This document shows, piece after piece, positions 6,403-12,398 of a DNA stretch of 30,448 nucleotides (the first letter of the stretch is position 1; the number at the start of each line of letters is the position of its first letter). A program made the position numbers and the translations under genes. The DNA is taken from NCBI GenBank assembly GCA_964592725.1, contig CAZQFQ010000014.1, forward strand, positions 1 to 30,448, read 5' to 3'. This DNA is from PALSA-1336 sp964592725. GTDB lineage: Bacteria; Patescibacteriota; Doudnabacteria; UBA920. The notes beneath the pieces are model-generated. The model was not told the DNA's origin, did not search any database, and worked only from the letters and a program-made list of their open reading frames with translations.

Positions 6403-6939
6403 TTACCAAAACCAGCTGGCGTGCTTACCCAAAACTACGCCGCCTTTATATGAACCACCCGGGTCGGCGTCTGTCCATATGCCGTCAACTTTTACCTGCA
6501 AATATTGATGGGGAACAAAGTTAAAAAATTGATGCCGGACTCTCACATCTTCCGGCTTAAAATATTTACTGTTGGCCAGCAATGTAAAAAGGACATAATT
6601 CCTGGTGGTGCAATGCGCGTATCCCGTGCTGTTCCAAATTTGTTCCAAATCTGTGCGGAATAATCTCGGCAGGAAACGTACCACATTATACCTGCCGTGG
6701 TCGTATTTTGAAGCCAGCAGATTATAAGCCAGCTGTAAAAATGTTTTTTGATCGGTGGTTTTATTTTCCAGCTCCGCGATGGTTTGCCTGATCTCCGGCG
6801 GCAAATCCGTGGGCGGCAAATACTGTTTAAATCCCATAAAAGGCGCCACCAGCCGCAACACAAAAAACGCCAGAAAAAAATACGCCGCGATGATTATAAA
6901 AATTATCCAAAAGATGTCCATTACCATATTATACAACAA
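6403..6939 (-). CDS. membrane-anchored transglutaminase-like protein
   Basis: A 178-aa protein with one N-terminal hydrophobic helix (about 8-31) and a soluble domain. The spacing Cys110 (GYAHCTTRNYVLFTLL), His144 (PHQYLQVKVDG) and Asp157/159 (WTDADPGG) is that of the Cys-His-Asp triad of transglutaminase-like proteins. These include proteases and wall-associated enzymes. The substrate cannot be told. Starts at codons 5 or 7 are possible alternatives. It ends just beyond the metK promoter. The annotation rests on motif spacing, so a conserved protein of unknown function remains possible. Confidence 0.68.
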   Translation of the reverse strand: MLYNMVMDIFWIIFIIIAAYFFLAFFVLRLVAPFMGFKQYLPPTDLPPEIRQTIAELENKTTDQKTFLQLAYNLLASKYDHGRYNVVRFLPRLFRTDLEQIWNSTGYAHCTTRNYVLFTLLANSKYFKPEDVRVRHQFFNFVPHQYLQVKVDGIWTDADPGGSYKGGVVLGKHASWFW

Positions 6940-6997
6940 ATCTTGAAATCAATCCGTAAAATCGCTATAATAAGTCAGTTATACTACATTAGCTTTT

Positions 6998-7072
6998 GCG
7001 GGTATCATATAACGGTCATTATCTCAGTTTTCCAAACTGATAATGCGGGTTCGACTCCCGCTACCCGCTCCA
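6998..7072 (+). tRNA. tRNA-Gly (anticodon TCC), CCA encoded
   Basis: Acceptor stem GCGGGTA/TACCCGC, anticodon stem TCAGT/ACTGA around loop TTTCCAA (anticodon TCC), T-arm GCGGGTTCGACTCCCGC, discriminator T and an encoded CCA (7070-7072). It is a plus-strand gene. Confidence 0.95.
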
Positions 7073-7080
7073 CAAACTTT

Positions 7081-7105
7081 AAAAGCCCCCGGTTGGGGGC
7101 TTTTT
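7081..7105 (+). terminator. terminator after tRNA-Gly
   Basis: AAAAGCCCCC-GGTT-GGGGGCTTTT followed by T and G. The symmetric A and T runs mean it can also serve the HU gene arriving on the minus strand. Confidence 0.88.
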
Positions 7106-7157
7106 GTGATTCGTGAAAATTCGTATGCAGTATTCGTGCCTATTCGTCTCACCGGAA

Positions 7158-7439
7158 TTATCTAAGCTTAACTGCCTCTTTAAACGCTTCGCCTGCTTTG
7201 AACTTGGGGGTATTGAGTTCAGGGATGGTAATTTTTTGCGAAGGATTGCGCGGGTTCACGCCAATGCGGGAAGCGCGGTGGGAAACCGAGAACTGCCCAA
7301 AACCCGAAATGTTGACTTTGTCGCCGCCGCGAAGGACGTCGTAAATCATGCTGATTAAAGTATTAGTAAACCTTTCCGCCTCGGTATGGGTAATACCCAA
7401 TTTAGCGGCCAATTGCTCCGTTAGTTGAAGCTTGTTCAT
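7158..7439 (-). CDS. HU-family DNA-binding protein
   Basis: A 93-aa nucleoid protein of the HU/IHF family, which binds and bends DNA as a dimer. It shows the N-terminal helix pair (MNKLQLTEQLAAKLGIT), the central GGDKVNISGFGQFSVSHR (38-55), the arm RIGVNPRNPSQKITIP (58-73, with the conserved NP) and the C-terminal PKFKAGEAFKEAV. A clear GGAG lies 9 nt before ATG. It appears monocistronic, with AT-rich sequence and several possible -10 boxes upstream. HU or IHF subunit cannot be separated with certainty. Confidence 0.95.
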   Translation of the reverse strand: MNKLQLTEQLAAKLGITHTEAERFTNTLISMIYDVLRGGDKVNISGFGQFSVSHRASRIGVNPRNPSQKITIPELNTPKFKAGEAFKEAVKLR

Positions 7440-7645
7440 AAGATTTCTCCTTTTCCGCCAGGGGCGGATCCCATTTTTCAGGGCTATTTTAATTATTTTT
7501 GATGTTGGCTAATTACTATACGTTGTTTAGCCTAAATTTGGTGCTTTTTGCTTAAATTGTGATTATTTACCAAATCTAATTATATTATAGGCCTGTTTTT
7601 ATAAAAATTCCAGTAAGATGGATAGTAATTTTTATTGTGTCAATT

Positions 7646-7673
7646 GTAACGTAAAAAACAGAGCAAACGTTAC
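7646..7673. repeat. inverted repeat GTAACGT/ACGTTAC
   Basis: Seven-base arms separated by 14 nt in the AT-rich space between the lamin-tail gene and HU. On the minus strand the loop carries a T run. It may be a terminator for the lamin-tail gene or an operator; nothing else is evident in 7440-7702. Confidence 0.4.
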
Positions 7674-7702
7674 GTCTGCCTTAATTTTGTTCAAAAATGC
7701 GG

Positions 7703-8593
7703 TTATTTCCGCTTATTAAAAAGATATTTCTTCGCGATGATTAGCAGTATAGCCAAAGCCGCTCCGGATAAAATTAAATACTTAACTGCGCCCTTTTTGG
7801 CGCTTTGGCTTGTTTGATAGCTTTGCCCAGAATAAGCGGGTTGGGAGTTTTGATTATCGGCTGATGGTGTGGCGGCGATCATATCTTCCCCTTCCACCTG
7901 CCCGGCGTCTGGCGGTGTTTGCGTTGCGAGCGATGTATCGGCACTAATCGACGCGATTTTGGCCTGTCCGGCGGTGATTTTATTATCACTTTTAATAACC
8001 CGATCCGTTTCCTGGCTGGCGTCAAAAGCCGCGGTCAAATCATTTATTAAAGAATCGCGCGGATTTGAAGCGCCGATAAAATATGTTGATTGGTCTTGGT
8101 ATAAATCAGTCCTTATTAACGCCTGACCGGCGCCGGGGTTTACGGATGACACATTATTAAAACCGTTGGCGGTTTTTCCCCACGACGCCGAATCCAAAAT
8201 TACGCCGCTATTTACCGCGCCAAAGCGTAAAGCAACGCCCGTGTTGTCGGAAATCGTGGCCGAGCTAACCACGTCGGGTTTTACCGCGGTATTTACAAAA
8301 CCGGAGTTTGCCCACAAATAAAAACTCTTGGCCGGAATAAAAGTATCCTTGCTCCAGGATTTAACCAGAGTGTCGCTGTTGGCATTGCCCGGCCGCTTAA
8401 CTAAATGGCAGCCTTTTAAATTTACCGACGACGAACTGGCGTTAAAAAATTCAATAAAATCATTGTCCGTGTTATTTTTTCCACCGGTGATTTGAATTTG
8501 GGAAATGTGGATGTCAGACTGGGCAAAGGCAAAACTAAAAATTCCGAGGCCGGACAAAACAAGAAGAGTTGGAATTATTTTTTTCATTTGCAA
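7703..8593 (-). CDS. exported lamin-tail-domain protein with C-terminal membrane anchor
   Basis: A 296-aa protein with a signal peptide (MKKIIPTLLVLSGLGIFSFA, cleavage near FAQS), a lamin-tail (LTD) domain (about 27-165), a low-complexity Ser/Gln/Thr-rich linker (about 190-265) and a C-terminal helix (about 271-289) ending in KKYLFNKRK. LTD hallmarks are ISQIQI, DNDFIEFFNASSSSVNLKGC and the closing ALIRTD segment. It is probably a cell-surface adhesion or scaffolding protein anchored by its tail. Function is inferred from the domain only. Start codon 1 or 3 is possible. Confidence 0.82.
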   Translation of the reverse strand: MQMKKIIPTLLVLSGLGIFSFAFAQSDIHISQIQITGGKNNTDNDFIEFFNASSSSVNLKGCHLVKRPGNANSDTLVKSWSKDTFIPAKSFYLWANSGFVNTAVKPDVVSSATISDNTGVALRFGAVNSGVILDSASWGKTANGFNNVSSVNPGAGQALIRTDLYQDQSTYFIGASNPRDSLINDLTAAFDASQETDRVIKSDNKITAGQAKIASISADTSLATQTPPDAGQVEGEDMIAATPSADNQNSQPAYSGQSYQTSQSAKKGAVKYLILSGAALAILLIIAKKYLFNKRK

Positions 8594-8609
8594 TAATATT
8601 TCACTGTTA

Positions 8610-8669
8610 AGGGATTCCTCGGCTCCCCCTCAACTCGGATGCTGCTGGCTCGGGGTCGCTCGGAATGAT
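8610..8669. repeat. GGGATTCCTCG...CTCGGAATGA repeat
   Basis: A hairpin-forming intergenic element, GGGATTCC ... GGAATGA with GCTCGGGGTCGCTCGG inside. It resembles the 'GTCATCCTGA...GGATCTC' elements at 9531, 23662, 25846 and 25926. Confidence 0.5.
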
Positions 8670-8697
8670 ACATATCAATTTATCCGGACTAAATTAA

Positions 8698-8717
8698 AAC
8701 ACCGCCCCAGCGGTGTT
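8698..8717 (-). terminator. terminator after nusB
   Basis: Perfect stem AACACCGC/GCGGTGTT with loop CCCA, followed on the minus strand by TTTTAATTT. It lies 54 nt past the nusB stop. Confidence 0.7.
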
Positions 8718-8731
8718 CCCGACACTCTTTT

Positions 8732-8773
8732 TAAAAATTTCTTAATTTCCTTATTTCCAATTTCCCAATTTCA
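8732..8773. repeat. AATTTCTTAATTTCC short-period repeat
   Basis: Iterated AATTTCYTTATTTCC-like units directly at the 3' end of nusB. Copies of the same family are at 21256-21335 and 28770-28803. Confidence 0.6.
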
Positions 8774-9202
8774 TTTGGACTTTGTATCCGCGGTTTCTAT
8801 TTCTTTATAAAGTGCCCCCAAAACCCCGTTGACAAATTTCCCCGATGATTCTCCCCCAAAAGTTTTTGCCAGCTCCACGGCCTCGTTTATGGCCACTTTG
8901 GGCGGCACCTGCTTTAAAATCTTGAGCTCAAAAACTCCCAGGCGCAGGACATTGCGGTCCACGGGCGGAATTTGGTCCATAGGCCATTCCGGCGCGTGCT
9001 TGGTAATTACCTTATCAATGGCCGGCAAATTTTGCGCCACGCCGTTGGCCAATTCCAAAATAAAAACGGCATCGTCGCCGACGTCCGCGAATTCTTTAAC
9101 GTGGTTTTGAACAATGCCCGCGAGCTCGTCTTTTTGCCCGTTAAAATCCCACTCAAACAGGGATTGCAGGGCGATGGTTCTGGATAAATGCCTGTTTGCC
9201 AT
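8771..9202 (-). CDS. nusB: transcription antitermination factor NusB
   Basis: A 143-aa all-helical RNA-binding protein that, with NusE (S10), binds boxA RNA in rRNA antitermination. It shows the family start MANRHLSRTIALQSLFEWDF, the core VDRNVLRLGVFEL (81-93) and PKVAINEAVELAKTFGGESSGKFVNGVLGAL (101-131), where the basic and glycine residues are conserved. Full length for the family. rpmF lies upstream in the same direction; the two are separated by an inverted repeat (9218-9302). Confidence 0.95.
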   Translation of the reverse strand: MANRHLSRTIALQSLFEWDFNGQKDELAGIVQNHVKEFADVGDDAVFILELANGVAQNLPAIDKVITKHAPEWPMDQIPPVDRNVLRLGVFELKILKQVPPKVAINEAVELAKTFGGESSGKFVNGVLGALYKEIETADTKSK

Positions 9203-9217
9203 TTTGTTTCCACAAAA

Positions 9218-9302
9218 TTTCTACGAAATACTAAATGAACGAAATACGAAACTTGCTACGCACATTGCTTTCGTATTTAGTTTTTTTCGTATTTCGTAGA
9301 AG
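9218..9302. repeat. imperfect inverted repeat of CTACGAAATAC units
   Basis: Left arm TTTCTACGAAATACTAAATG, right arm ending TTTCGTATTTCGTAGAAG, iterated ACGAAATAC units in each. It fills the rpmF-nusB gap. Same family as 1732, 11862, 15005 and 15453. Confidence 0.72.
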
Positions 9303-9303
9303 C

Positions 9304-9474
9304 TTATTTTGTAATTTTCCGGCCGCGATAATACCCGCAATTCTTACAAGGCAGATGCGGCATAACGGCAGAGCCGCAATTTTTGCAAACCGCGAAAGAA
9401 GTCTTTTTTAAAGCCAAATGACTGCGTCTTTGGTCTCGTCCACTGCGAGTCTTGTGTTTCTTAGGAACTCCCAT
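9304..9474 (-). CDS. rpmF: 50S ribosomal protein L32
   Basis: A 56-aa ribosomal protein of the large subunit. Start chosen at the MGVPKKHKTRSGRDQRRSH that is standard for L32; the open frame continues 17 codons further upstream but that part is an A/G-rich repeat. A zinc ribbon is formed by Cys30, Cys33, Cys43 and Cys46 (CKNC...CKNC). No Shine-Dalgarno is visible. A strong promoter lies at 9617-9645, giving a leader of about 135 nt containing two repeats. nusB follows downstream. Confidence 0.96.
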   Translation of the reverse strand: MGVPKKHKTRSGRDQRRSHLALKKTSFAVCKNCGSAVMPHLPCKNCGYYRGRKITK

Positions 9475-9479
9475 AATAG

Positions 9480-9570
9480 TTGAAAGTAGAAAGTTAAAAG
9501 TAAAAAGTAAAAAGTGGCACCGCACTGGGCGTCATCCTGACCCTGAGTGCATCCGAAGGGGAAGGATCTC
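9480..9570. repeat. A/G short-period repeat plus GTCATCCTGA element
   Basis: 9480-9516 is built of AAAGTTAAAAGTAAAAAGT units. 9531-9570 is a palindromic element beginning GTCATCCTGACCCTGAGTGC and ending GGATCTC; related copies are at 23662, 25846 and 25926. Both lie in the rpmF leader. Confidence 0.65.
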
Positions 9571-9598
9571 TACTCTACTTCGTAACTTCTGATTAATT

Positions 9599-9645
9599 AA
9601 TTGTTAAAGCTTCCAAATTATAGCCAAATAAAGCCTTTTCGTCAA
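9599..9645 (-). promoter_or_regulatory. strong promoter for rpmF-nusB with GCTTTAACAATT motif
   Basis: TTGACG (9640-9645), 17-bp spacer, perfect TATAAT (9617-9622), then GCTTTAACAATT at 9599-9610, about where transcription should start. Confidence 0.78.
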
Positions 9646-9681
9646 GAAAAATTAAAAAACCTTCCACTAAGGAAAGTGTAT

Positions 9682-9713
9682 GGCAAGGTCGGCGCAGAGG
9701 CGCCGGCCTTGCC
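9682..9713. terminator. long GC-rich hairpin after the Cys-pair protein gene
   Basis: GGCAAGG-t-CGGCGC / GCGCCG-g-CCTTGCC, one internal mismatch, loop AGAG. It follows the stop of the 134-aa gene by about 10 nt. No clear U-tract follows on the minus strand, so it may act as a weak terminator or a 3'-stabilising hairpin. Confidence 0.5.
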
Positions 9714-9722
9714 AGATTGCGT

Positions 9723-10127
9723 TTAGTCAACCGCGAAACGCGATGCCTGGGGGGAGTCTTCCAACTCATGGAGTACGGCGGAGTCAAACTCCTCGCCGTC
9801 GGCTTCATGGAAGCCGCGCCTACGATCGGGCCGGACGTTCAGGAACCTCACGAGGTTCCTGGCCTTCCTCAAATAGCGTTCTCCGTCATGCTCCTCGATC
9901 GGGCGAAGATCAATAATCAGAAAATCCACGCCCGGGTTAGGATCAGTCTGTCGGAGGCGTCTCTGCTCATCAAGTATCTCTTGAGCAGTTCTCCCTTCCA
10001 TCCAAGCGCACCAGTAGCACTGGTGCTCAATAGTCCGGTCAACCCGACCGGCCATTCCCGCTATTAGCCCTCTTTTATAAAGGTCCTCACGGGGATTCGT
10101 ACCATAAGAACACTTTCCTTTACACAT
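9723..10127 (-). CDS. 134-aa protein with two Cys pairs, function unknown
   Basis: A 134-aa cytosolic protein not assigned to a known family. The N-terminal part has MCKGKCSYG (Cys2, Cys6) and EHQCYWCAW (His35, Cys37, Cys40), a possible zinc site. A charged middle part (RTAQEILDEQRRLRQTDP) leads to a segment with alternating hydrophobics, GVDFLIIDLRPIEEHDGERY. GC content and codon choice (many CGC, GGC, GAG) differ from neighbouring housekeeping genes. A possible promoter (TTTACA-17-TAATAT) and a distant GGAG precede it. Codon structure favours this frame over the overlapping plus-strand frame. Confidence 0.65.
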   Translation of the reverse strand: MCKGKCSYGTNPREDLYKRGLIAGMAGRVDRTIEHQCYWCAWMEGRTAQEILDEQRRLRQTDPNPGVDFLIIDLRPIEEHDGERYLRKARNLVRFLNVRPDRRRGFHEADGEEFDSAVLHELEDSPQASRFAVD

Positions 10128-10192
10128 TTTTTATCAACTCCAACCTGGCCACAAAACTTTTGTGGACAAATTGCAATTTACAATTTGATTTG

Positions 10193-10221
10193 ATATTAAA
10201 ACAAAAGTTTATTTTTGTAAA
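10193..10221 (-). promoter_or_regulatory. candidate promoter of the Cys-pair protein gene
   Basis: TTTACA (10216-10221), 17-bp spacer, TAATAT (10193-10198; 4/6). The leader contains a palindrome CCACAAAACTTTTGTGG (10149-10165), a possible operator. Confidence 0.45.
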
Positions 10222-10497
10222 GTTGATAAGCCGTTTCCTTTCTCCAATCGGCACTTATTTTTCCCTCCCCTCCAGGGGGAGGGTTGGGGAGGGGTGATTG
10301 TCGCAACATTATTTTTATTTCCTATAACCCGCCGGCAAAGACAGGATGATGATCTTAATTCGCGTCTTGCGATAAAAATCAAAATCATCACATCACCGAC
10401 GGATTACAGAAAATAAATCTGTTTTCCCTCTCCCTTTGGGAGAGGGTAGGGTGAGGGTTTTATCGGTCCTATACGTCCTATTTGTCCTATTCTTTTT
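10222..10497. other. gene-free stretch with palindromic and short-period repeats
   Basis: Contains two same-orientation copies of the C-rich/G-rich palindrome (10261-10299 and 10427-10461, arms CCCTC.CC / GGGGAGGG) and three spaced GTCCTAT units (about 10471-10491). No convincing reading frame. Confidence 0.6.
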
Positions 10498-10546
10498 AAA
10501 AATGTGGGGCGGAATCAGAGAAGTACGACGACTCTCCTTACCGCCC
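10498..10546 (-). terminator. terminator of the small membrane protein operon
   Basis: On the minus strand GGGCGG (10541-10546) pairs with CCGCCC (10507-10512) around an inner AGT/ACT hairpin, followed by CACATTTTT. It begins directly after the stop of the 53-aa gene. Confidence 0.65.
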
Positions 10547-10708
10547 TCACCGCTTCTGGCCATCTTTTTTTCCTGCCCGCCAAATGCCTAACAGTGGCAG
10601 GGCAATCAGAAAAATTGTCAAAGCCCACCGCATGGCTGCGTCGAGCCACCAGTAACGGTCGCCCAAGGCGCCCAAGGCGTTCAAGCGCTCTAGCACCCAA
10701 TCCATCAT
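10547..10708 (-). CDS. 53-aa single-pass membrane protein (operon gene 4)
   Basis: ATG at 10708, TGA at 10547. The protein begins MMDWVLERLNALGALGDRYW, has one hydrophobic helix (about 28-43, MRWALTIFLIALPLLGIW is its core) and a basic tail RAGKKDGQKR. A strong AGGAGGGG lies 4-11 nt before ATG. The start overlaps the stop of the preceding gene as ATGA, indicating translational coupling. No recognised family; the size and charge pattern (acidic/amphipathic N-terminus, one helix, basic C-terminus) would fit a small regulatory membrane protein, a holin-like protein or a toxin. Confidence 0.68.
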   Translation of the reverse strand: MMDWVLERLNALGALGDRYWWLDAAMRWALTIFLIALPLLGIWRAGKKDGQKR

Positions 10709-10827
10709 TTCCCCTCCTTTTTTTGCGTTTGCTTGGTTGCGACCTGGGCGTTACCGTTCGGCACCACCAAATAAATTATGCCGAAAGTGATTCCCGCGGC
10801 CGCAACAACCAATAGTGCGTCAATCAT
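10705..10827 (-). CDS. 40-aa single-pass membrane protein (operon gene 3)
   Basis: Start chosen at 10827 (MIDALLVVAAAGITFGIIYL), because it follows an AAGGGG and overlaps the stop of gene 2 as ATGA. The frame is open further upstream but that part lies within gene 2. One hydrophobic helix (about 4-22) is followed by VPNGNAQVATKQTQKKEGK, a polar basic tail. Coupled on both sides by ATGA overlaps. Unknown function. Confidence 0.65.
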   Translation of the reverse strand: MIDALLVVAAAGITFGIIYLVVPNGNAQVATKQTQKKEGK

Positions 10828-10913
10828 AGCCAATCCCCTTTTCCCGTCTTTATTACGACCGCTGCTACCAGAGCAACTAGAGCAAACAGGCCCCAAAAAA
10901 CGCACTCCAACAT
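10824..10913 (-). CDS. 29-aa membrane peptide (operon gene 2)
   Basis: ATG at 10913 with a perfect GGAGG about 9 nt upstream. The peptide starts MLECVFWGLFALVALVAAVV and ends IKTGKGDWL: essentially one transmembrane helix with a short tail. Its stop overlaps the start of gene 3 (ATGA). A long open frame continues upstream in phase, but the Shine-Dalgarno and the coupling favour this short start. A GGGGG/CCCCC hairpin (10934-10947) lies just upstream. Unknown function. Confidence 0.6.
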   Translation of the reverse strand: MLECVFWGLFALVALVAAVVIKTGKGDWL

Positions 10914-10982
10914 TTTTTGTTCCTCCAAACCCACCCCCCTTCGGGGGACAAATTTGGAAGAAAAAAATTTTAAAAGATGTGT

Positions 10983-11024
10983 AGGGCGGCTGTATAAATG
11001 CAAAATATTAATGCGTGCCGCCCT
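10983..11024. repeat. intercistronic hairpin between operon genes 1 and 2
   Basis: AGGGCGGC (10983-10990) pairs with GCCGCCCT (11017-11024) across a 26-nt AT-rich loop. It could separate expression of gene 1 from genes 2-4 or mark an RNA processing point. On the minus strand an AGGAGG followed by a TTG-initiated 10-codon frame lies just upstream of it; significance unknown. Confidence 0.5.
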
Positions 11025-11053
11025 TAGGTTTCCTCTCCAAAATCCTCCTGCTC

Positions 11054-11347
11054 TCACCGATGAAATCCCTCCACATTCGCCGTCGCGATGCTCACGATGG
11101 CTTTTTTTGCCGCCTTTTGCGGCGTGGACAGCAGTTTGGCCAACTGCCGCCGGGTAGTCTGATCGGGCTCGCTGGGTTTCAGGGGCCGGCACACAAACTC
11201 CCCAATCCCCCATGCCGCCCAAGTGCCCAAAATCATGCCCCATTGGAGCCACGAGCGGTCGTAAGCGTCGTGCACCCCAATGGTGGCTGACCGCCACCAC
11301 AGTCCGAGCGCCGAAATACACCCAAACAGCAAGATCTTTTTCAGCAT
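11054..11347 (-). CDS. 97-aa two-helix membrane protein (operon gene 1)
   Basis: Start chosen at ATG 11347 (MLKKILLFGCISALGLWWRS), which has GGAGGTG 6 nt upstream; longer in-frame starts lack this. Two hydrophobic segments (about 4-18 and 33-50, LQWGMILGTWAAWGIGEF) are followed by a basic, helical cytosolic tail (RTTRRQ-like, RRQLAKLLSTPQKAAKKAIV, about 66-85). First gene of a four-gene operon of tiny membrane proteins with its own promoter (11509-11537) and terminator (10498-10546). Composition is more GC-rich than the housekeeping genes. No family recognised. Confidence 0.68.
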   Translation of the reverse strand: MLKKILLFGCISALGLWWRSATIGVHDAYDRSWLQWGMILGTWAAWGIGEFVCRPLKPSEPDQTTRRQLAKLLSTPQKAAKKAIVSIATANVEGFHR

Positions 11348-11436
11348 TTTTGGCACCTCCATGCCAATTTTGAACCCTTCGGTCCAAAAATTCTTGCGGA
11401 AGCTTCGCTCCCGCGTTTTCCCTGGCGATTCTCCAT
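11341..11436 (-). other. possible 31-codon leader ORF overlapping operon gene 1
   Basis: ATG at 11436 opens a 31-codon frame ending ...LAWRCQKC with TGA at 11341, overlapping the start of gene 1 by 7 nt. The same leader has a hairpin GCGG-AGC/GCT-CCGC and a repeated TTCAAAATTGG. It may be a leader peptide coupled to gene 1 or chance. Confidence 0.3.
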
Positions 11437-11508
11437 CCCCCAAGGGGCGCAAATTTCCAATTTTGAAAACCTACGCTCCTAAAAAGACAAAAGTAAATTA
11501 GTTTTATT

Positions 11509-11537
11509 ATTATAATCCCATAATCCTGTTTTTTCAA
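11509..11537 (-). promoter_or_regulatory. near-consensus promoter of the small membrane protein operon
   Basis: TTGAAA (11532-11537), 17-bp spacer, TATAAT (11509-11514). It gives a leader of about 150 nt with several hairpins before gene 1. Confidence 0.85.
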
Positions 11538-11549
11538 CCGCGCATTTTA

Positions 11550-11588
11550 CTCCCCTCCCCCCATGGGGGAGGGTTAGGGAGAGGGTTC
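11550..11588. repeat. C-rich/G-rich palindrome bounding the operon
   Basis: CTCCCCTCCCCCCATGGGGG followed by AGGGTTAGGGAGAGGG. Same orientation as the copies at 10261 and 10427 on the other side of the small membrane protein operon. Confidence 0.7.
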
Positions 11589-11639
11589 AAAATAAAATAA
11601 AAAAGAGCGCTTACTCGCCCCTTATATTAAAATTTGTTG

Positions 11640-11861
11640 GAAACAGACTGGCAACCAAGACAGATAACCGCTTGGCCGCCAAACTGTTTCCGGCAATTTC
11701 TGATCCGTGTCCATCCGTTTCCAATCCGTGTTAATTCGTCTGTAATATCCGTGTTAATCTGTTTGCACTATTGTGGGTCTAAAGTGATGAGGCCAAAAGG
11801 TCAAAGCGACCTCCATAATATTTGCCTTCCTTTTAGGCCCACGATAGTGCAAGCAAGCTTG
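11640..11861. other. gene-free repeats: TCCGTGTTAATTCGT units and a 20-bp inverted repeat
   Basis: 11701-11767 contains iterated TCCGTGTTAATTCGTCTG-like units. 11764-11783 and 11832-11851 form an inverted repeat (TGCACTATTGTGGGTCTAAA with its complement, 18/20, both exceptions G-T pairs), a stable RNA hairpin with inner GGTC/GACC. No credible gene; a plus-strand frame here is only translated repeat. Confidence 0.6.
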
Positions 11862-11953
11862 CTTCTACTAAATACTAAAGGTTACTAAATATACGAAATA
11901 CTAAACCAACATTTTTCTTTCACGGATCTATAGGTTTTAGTATTTAGTAGAAG
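11862..11953. repeat. inverted repeat of CTTCTACTAAATAC units
   Basis: Its left arm, from TTCTACTAAATACTAAAGGT to ACTAAACC (45 bp, about 11863-11907), is identical to the left arm of the copy at 15005-15049, 3 kb away. The right arm ends TAGTATTTAGTAGAAG. Confidence 0.8.
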
Positions 11954-12040
11954 TTTTAATTTTGCCTCCGGCAAAATTAAAACCGTATACTTCAAATACA
12001 GGAGAACCTTAATTAAAATGTTCTTGTATGCAGTATACGG
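11953..12040. other. nested hairpins, possible structured RNA
   Basis: A perfect 14-bp hairpin with 3-nt loop (11953-11983, GTTTTAATTTTGCC/GGCAAAATTAAAAC) joins directly to a second stem CCGTATAC/GTATACGG (11983-12040) that encloses an inner GAAC/GTTC stem. No gene. The region 12041-12147 beyond it holds only ACAGAT/TCACAGATGCACAGAT-type units. Confidence 0.5.
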
Positions 12041-12147
12041 CTTTATAGTGCCGCCAATCCGGTTTAACGAAATTAGCAGCATAGTTCACAGATGCACAGA
12101 TACCGGCAGATAACACAGATTATTATGCAACTATGATAATTGCCCCC

Positions 12148-12344
12148 GCGCCAATCTCCATCAAACAAGTATTTCCGGATATAAATGATTCTCTGAATGT
12201 AAAATGGAAAATCTTATTCGCGACGTAGAGCGAGAGAAAGTAAAAATTTTATTTTTTACTTTCCGAGCCGAGGAGCTAAGAAAGGTTTCTGAGCAACCGA
12301 CTTCGCCTTTATTTTAAATCAACTGTATGGTGAAGATTGGCGCA
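12148..12344. other. about 200-nt imperfect hairpin, candidate non-coding RNA
   Basis: GCGCCAATCTCCATCA (12148-) pairs with TGGTGAAGATTGGCGC (to 12344), 14/16 with the exceptions wobble-compatible. An inner stem GAAAGTAAAAA/TTTTTTACTTTC (12236-12263) forms the tip. A promoter on the minus strand (12434-12462) points into it, and a 16-codon frame with AGGAG (12314-12364, MGIRQALAPIFTIQLI) overlaps its minus-strand 5' part. It does not show the conserved cores of tmRNA, RNase P or SRP RNA. Confidence 0.4.
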
Positions 12345-12398
12345 AGGGCCTGTCGTATACCCATTTGTCTCCTGTAAAAACGAACGGATATTTTATAA

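Noticed and set aside
9717..10067. 116-codon plus-strand frame opposite the Cys-pair protein
   Set aside because: The minus frame has the better codon pattern, upstream promoter and Cys pairs; this frame looks like its shadow.
10130..10230. TTATCAACT/AGTTGATAA inverted pair as a replication origin
   Set aside because: Not DnaA-box sequence (TTATCCACA), only two copies, and no dnaA or dnaN nearby.
10515..10700. 61-codon minus-strand frame starting MGARALERLG
   Set aside because: A different frame of the same strand (10547-10708) has a strong Shine-Dalgarno, ATGA coupling and a clear membrane helix.
11634..11888. 84-codon plus-strand reading frame
   Set aside because: It is translated TCCGTGTTAATTCGT repeat and hairpin sequence with no start signal or protein-like composition.
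11885..12082. 65-codon minus-strand reading frame
   Set aside because: Made of the inverted-repeat family and nested hairpins; no ribosome binding site, no coding bias.
12339..12364. 12-nt match GGTATACGACAG with the tRNA-Pro region at the window start
   Set aside because: Too short, and surroundings do not match; taken as chance.
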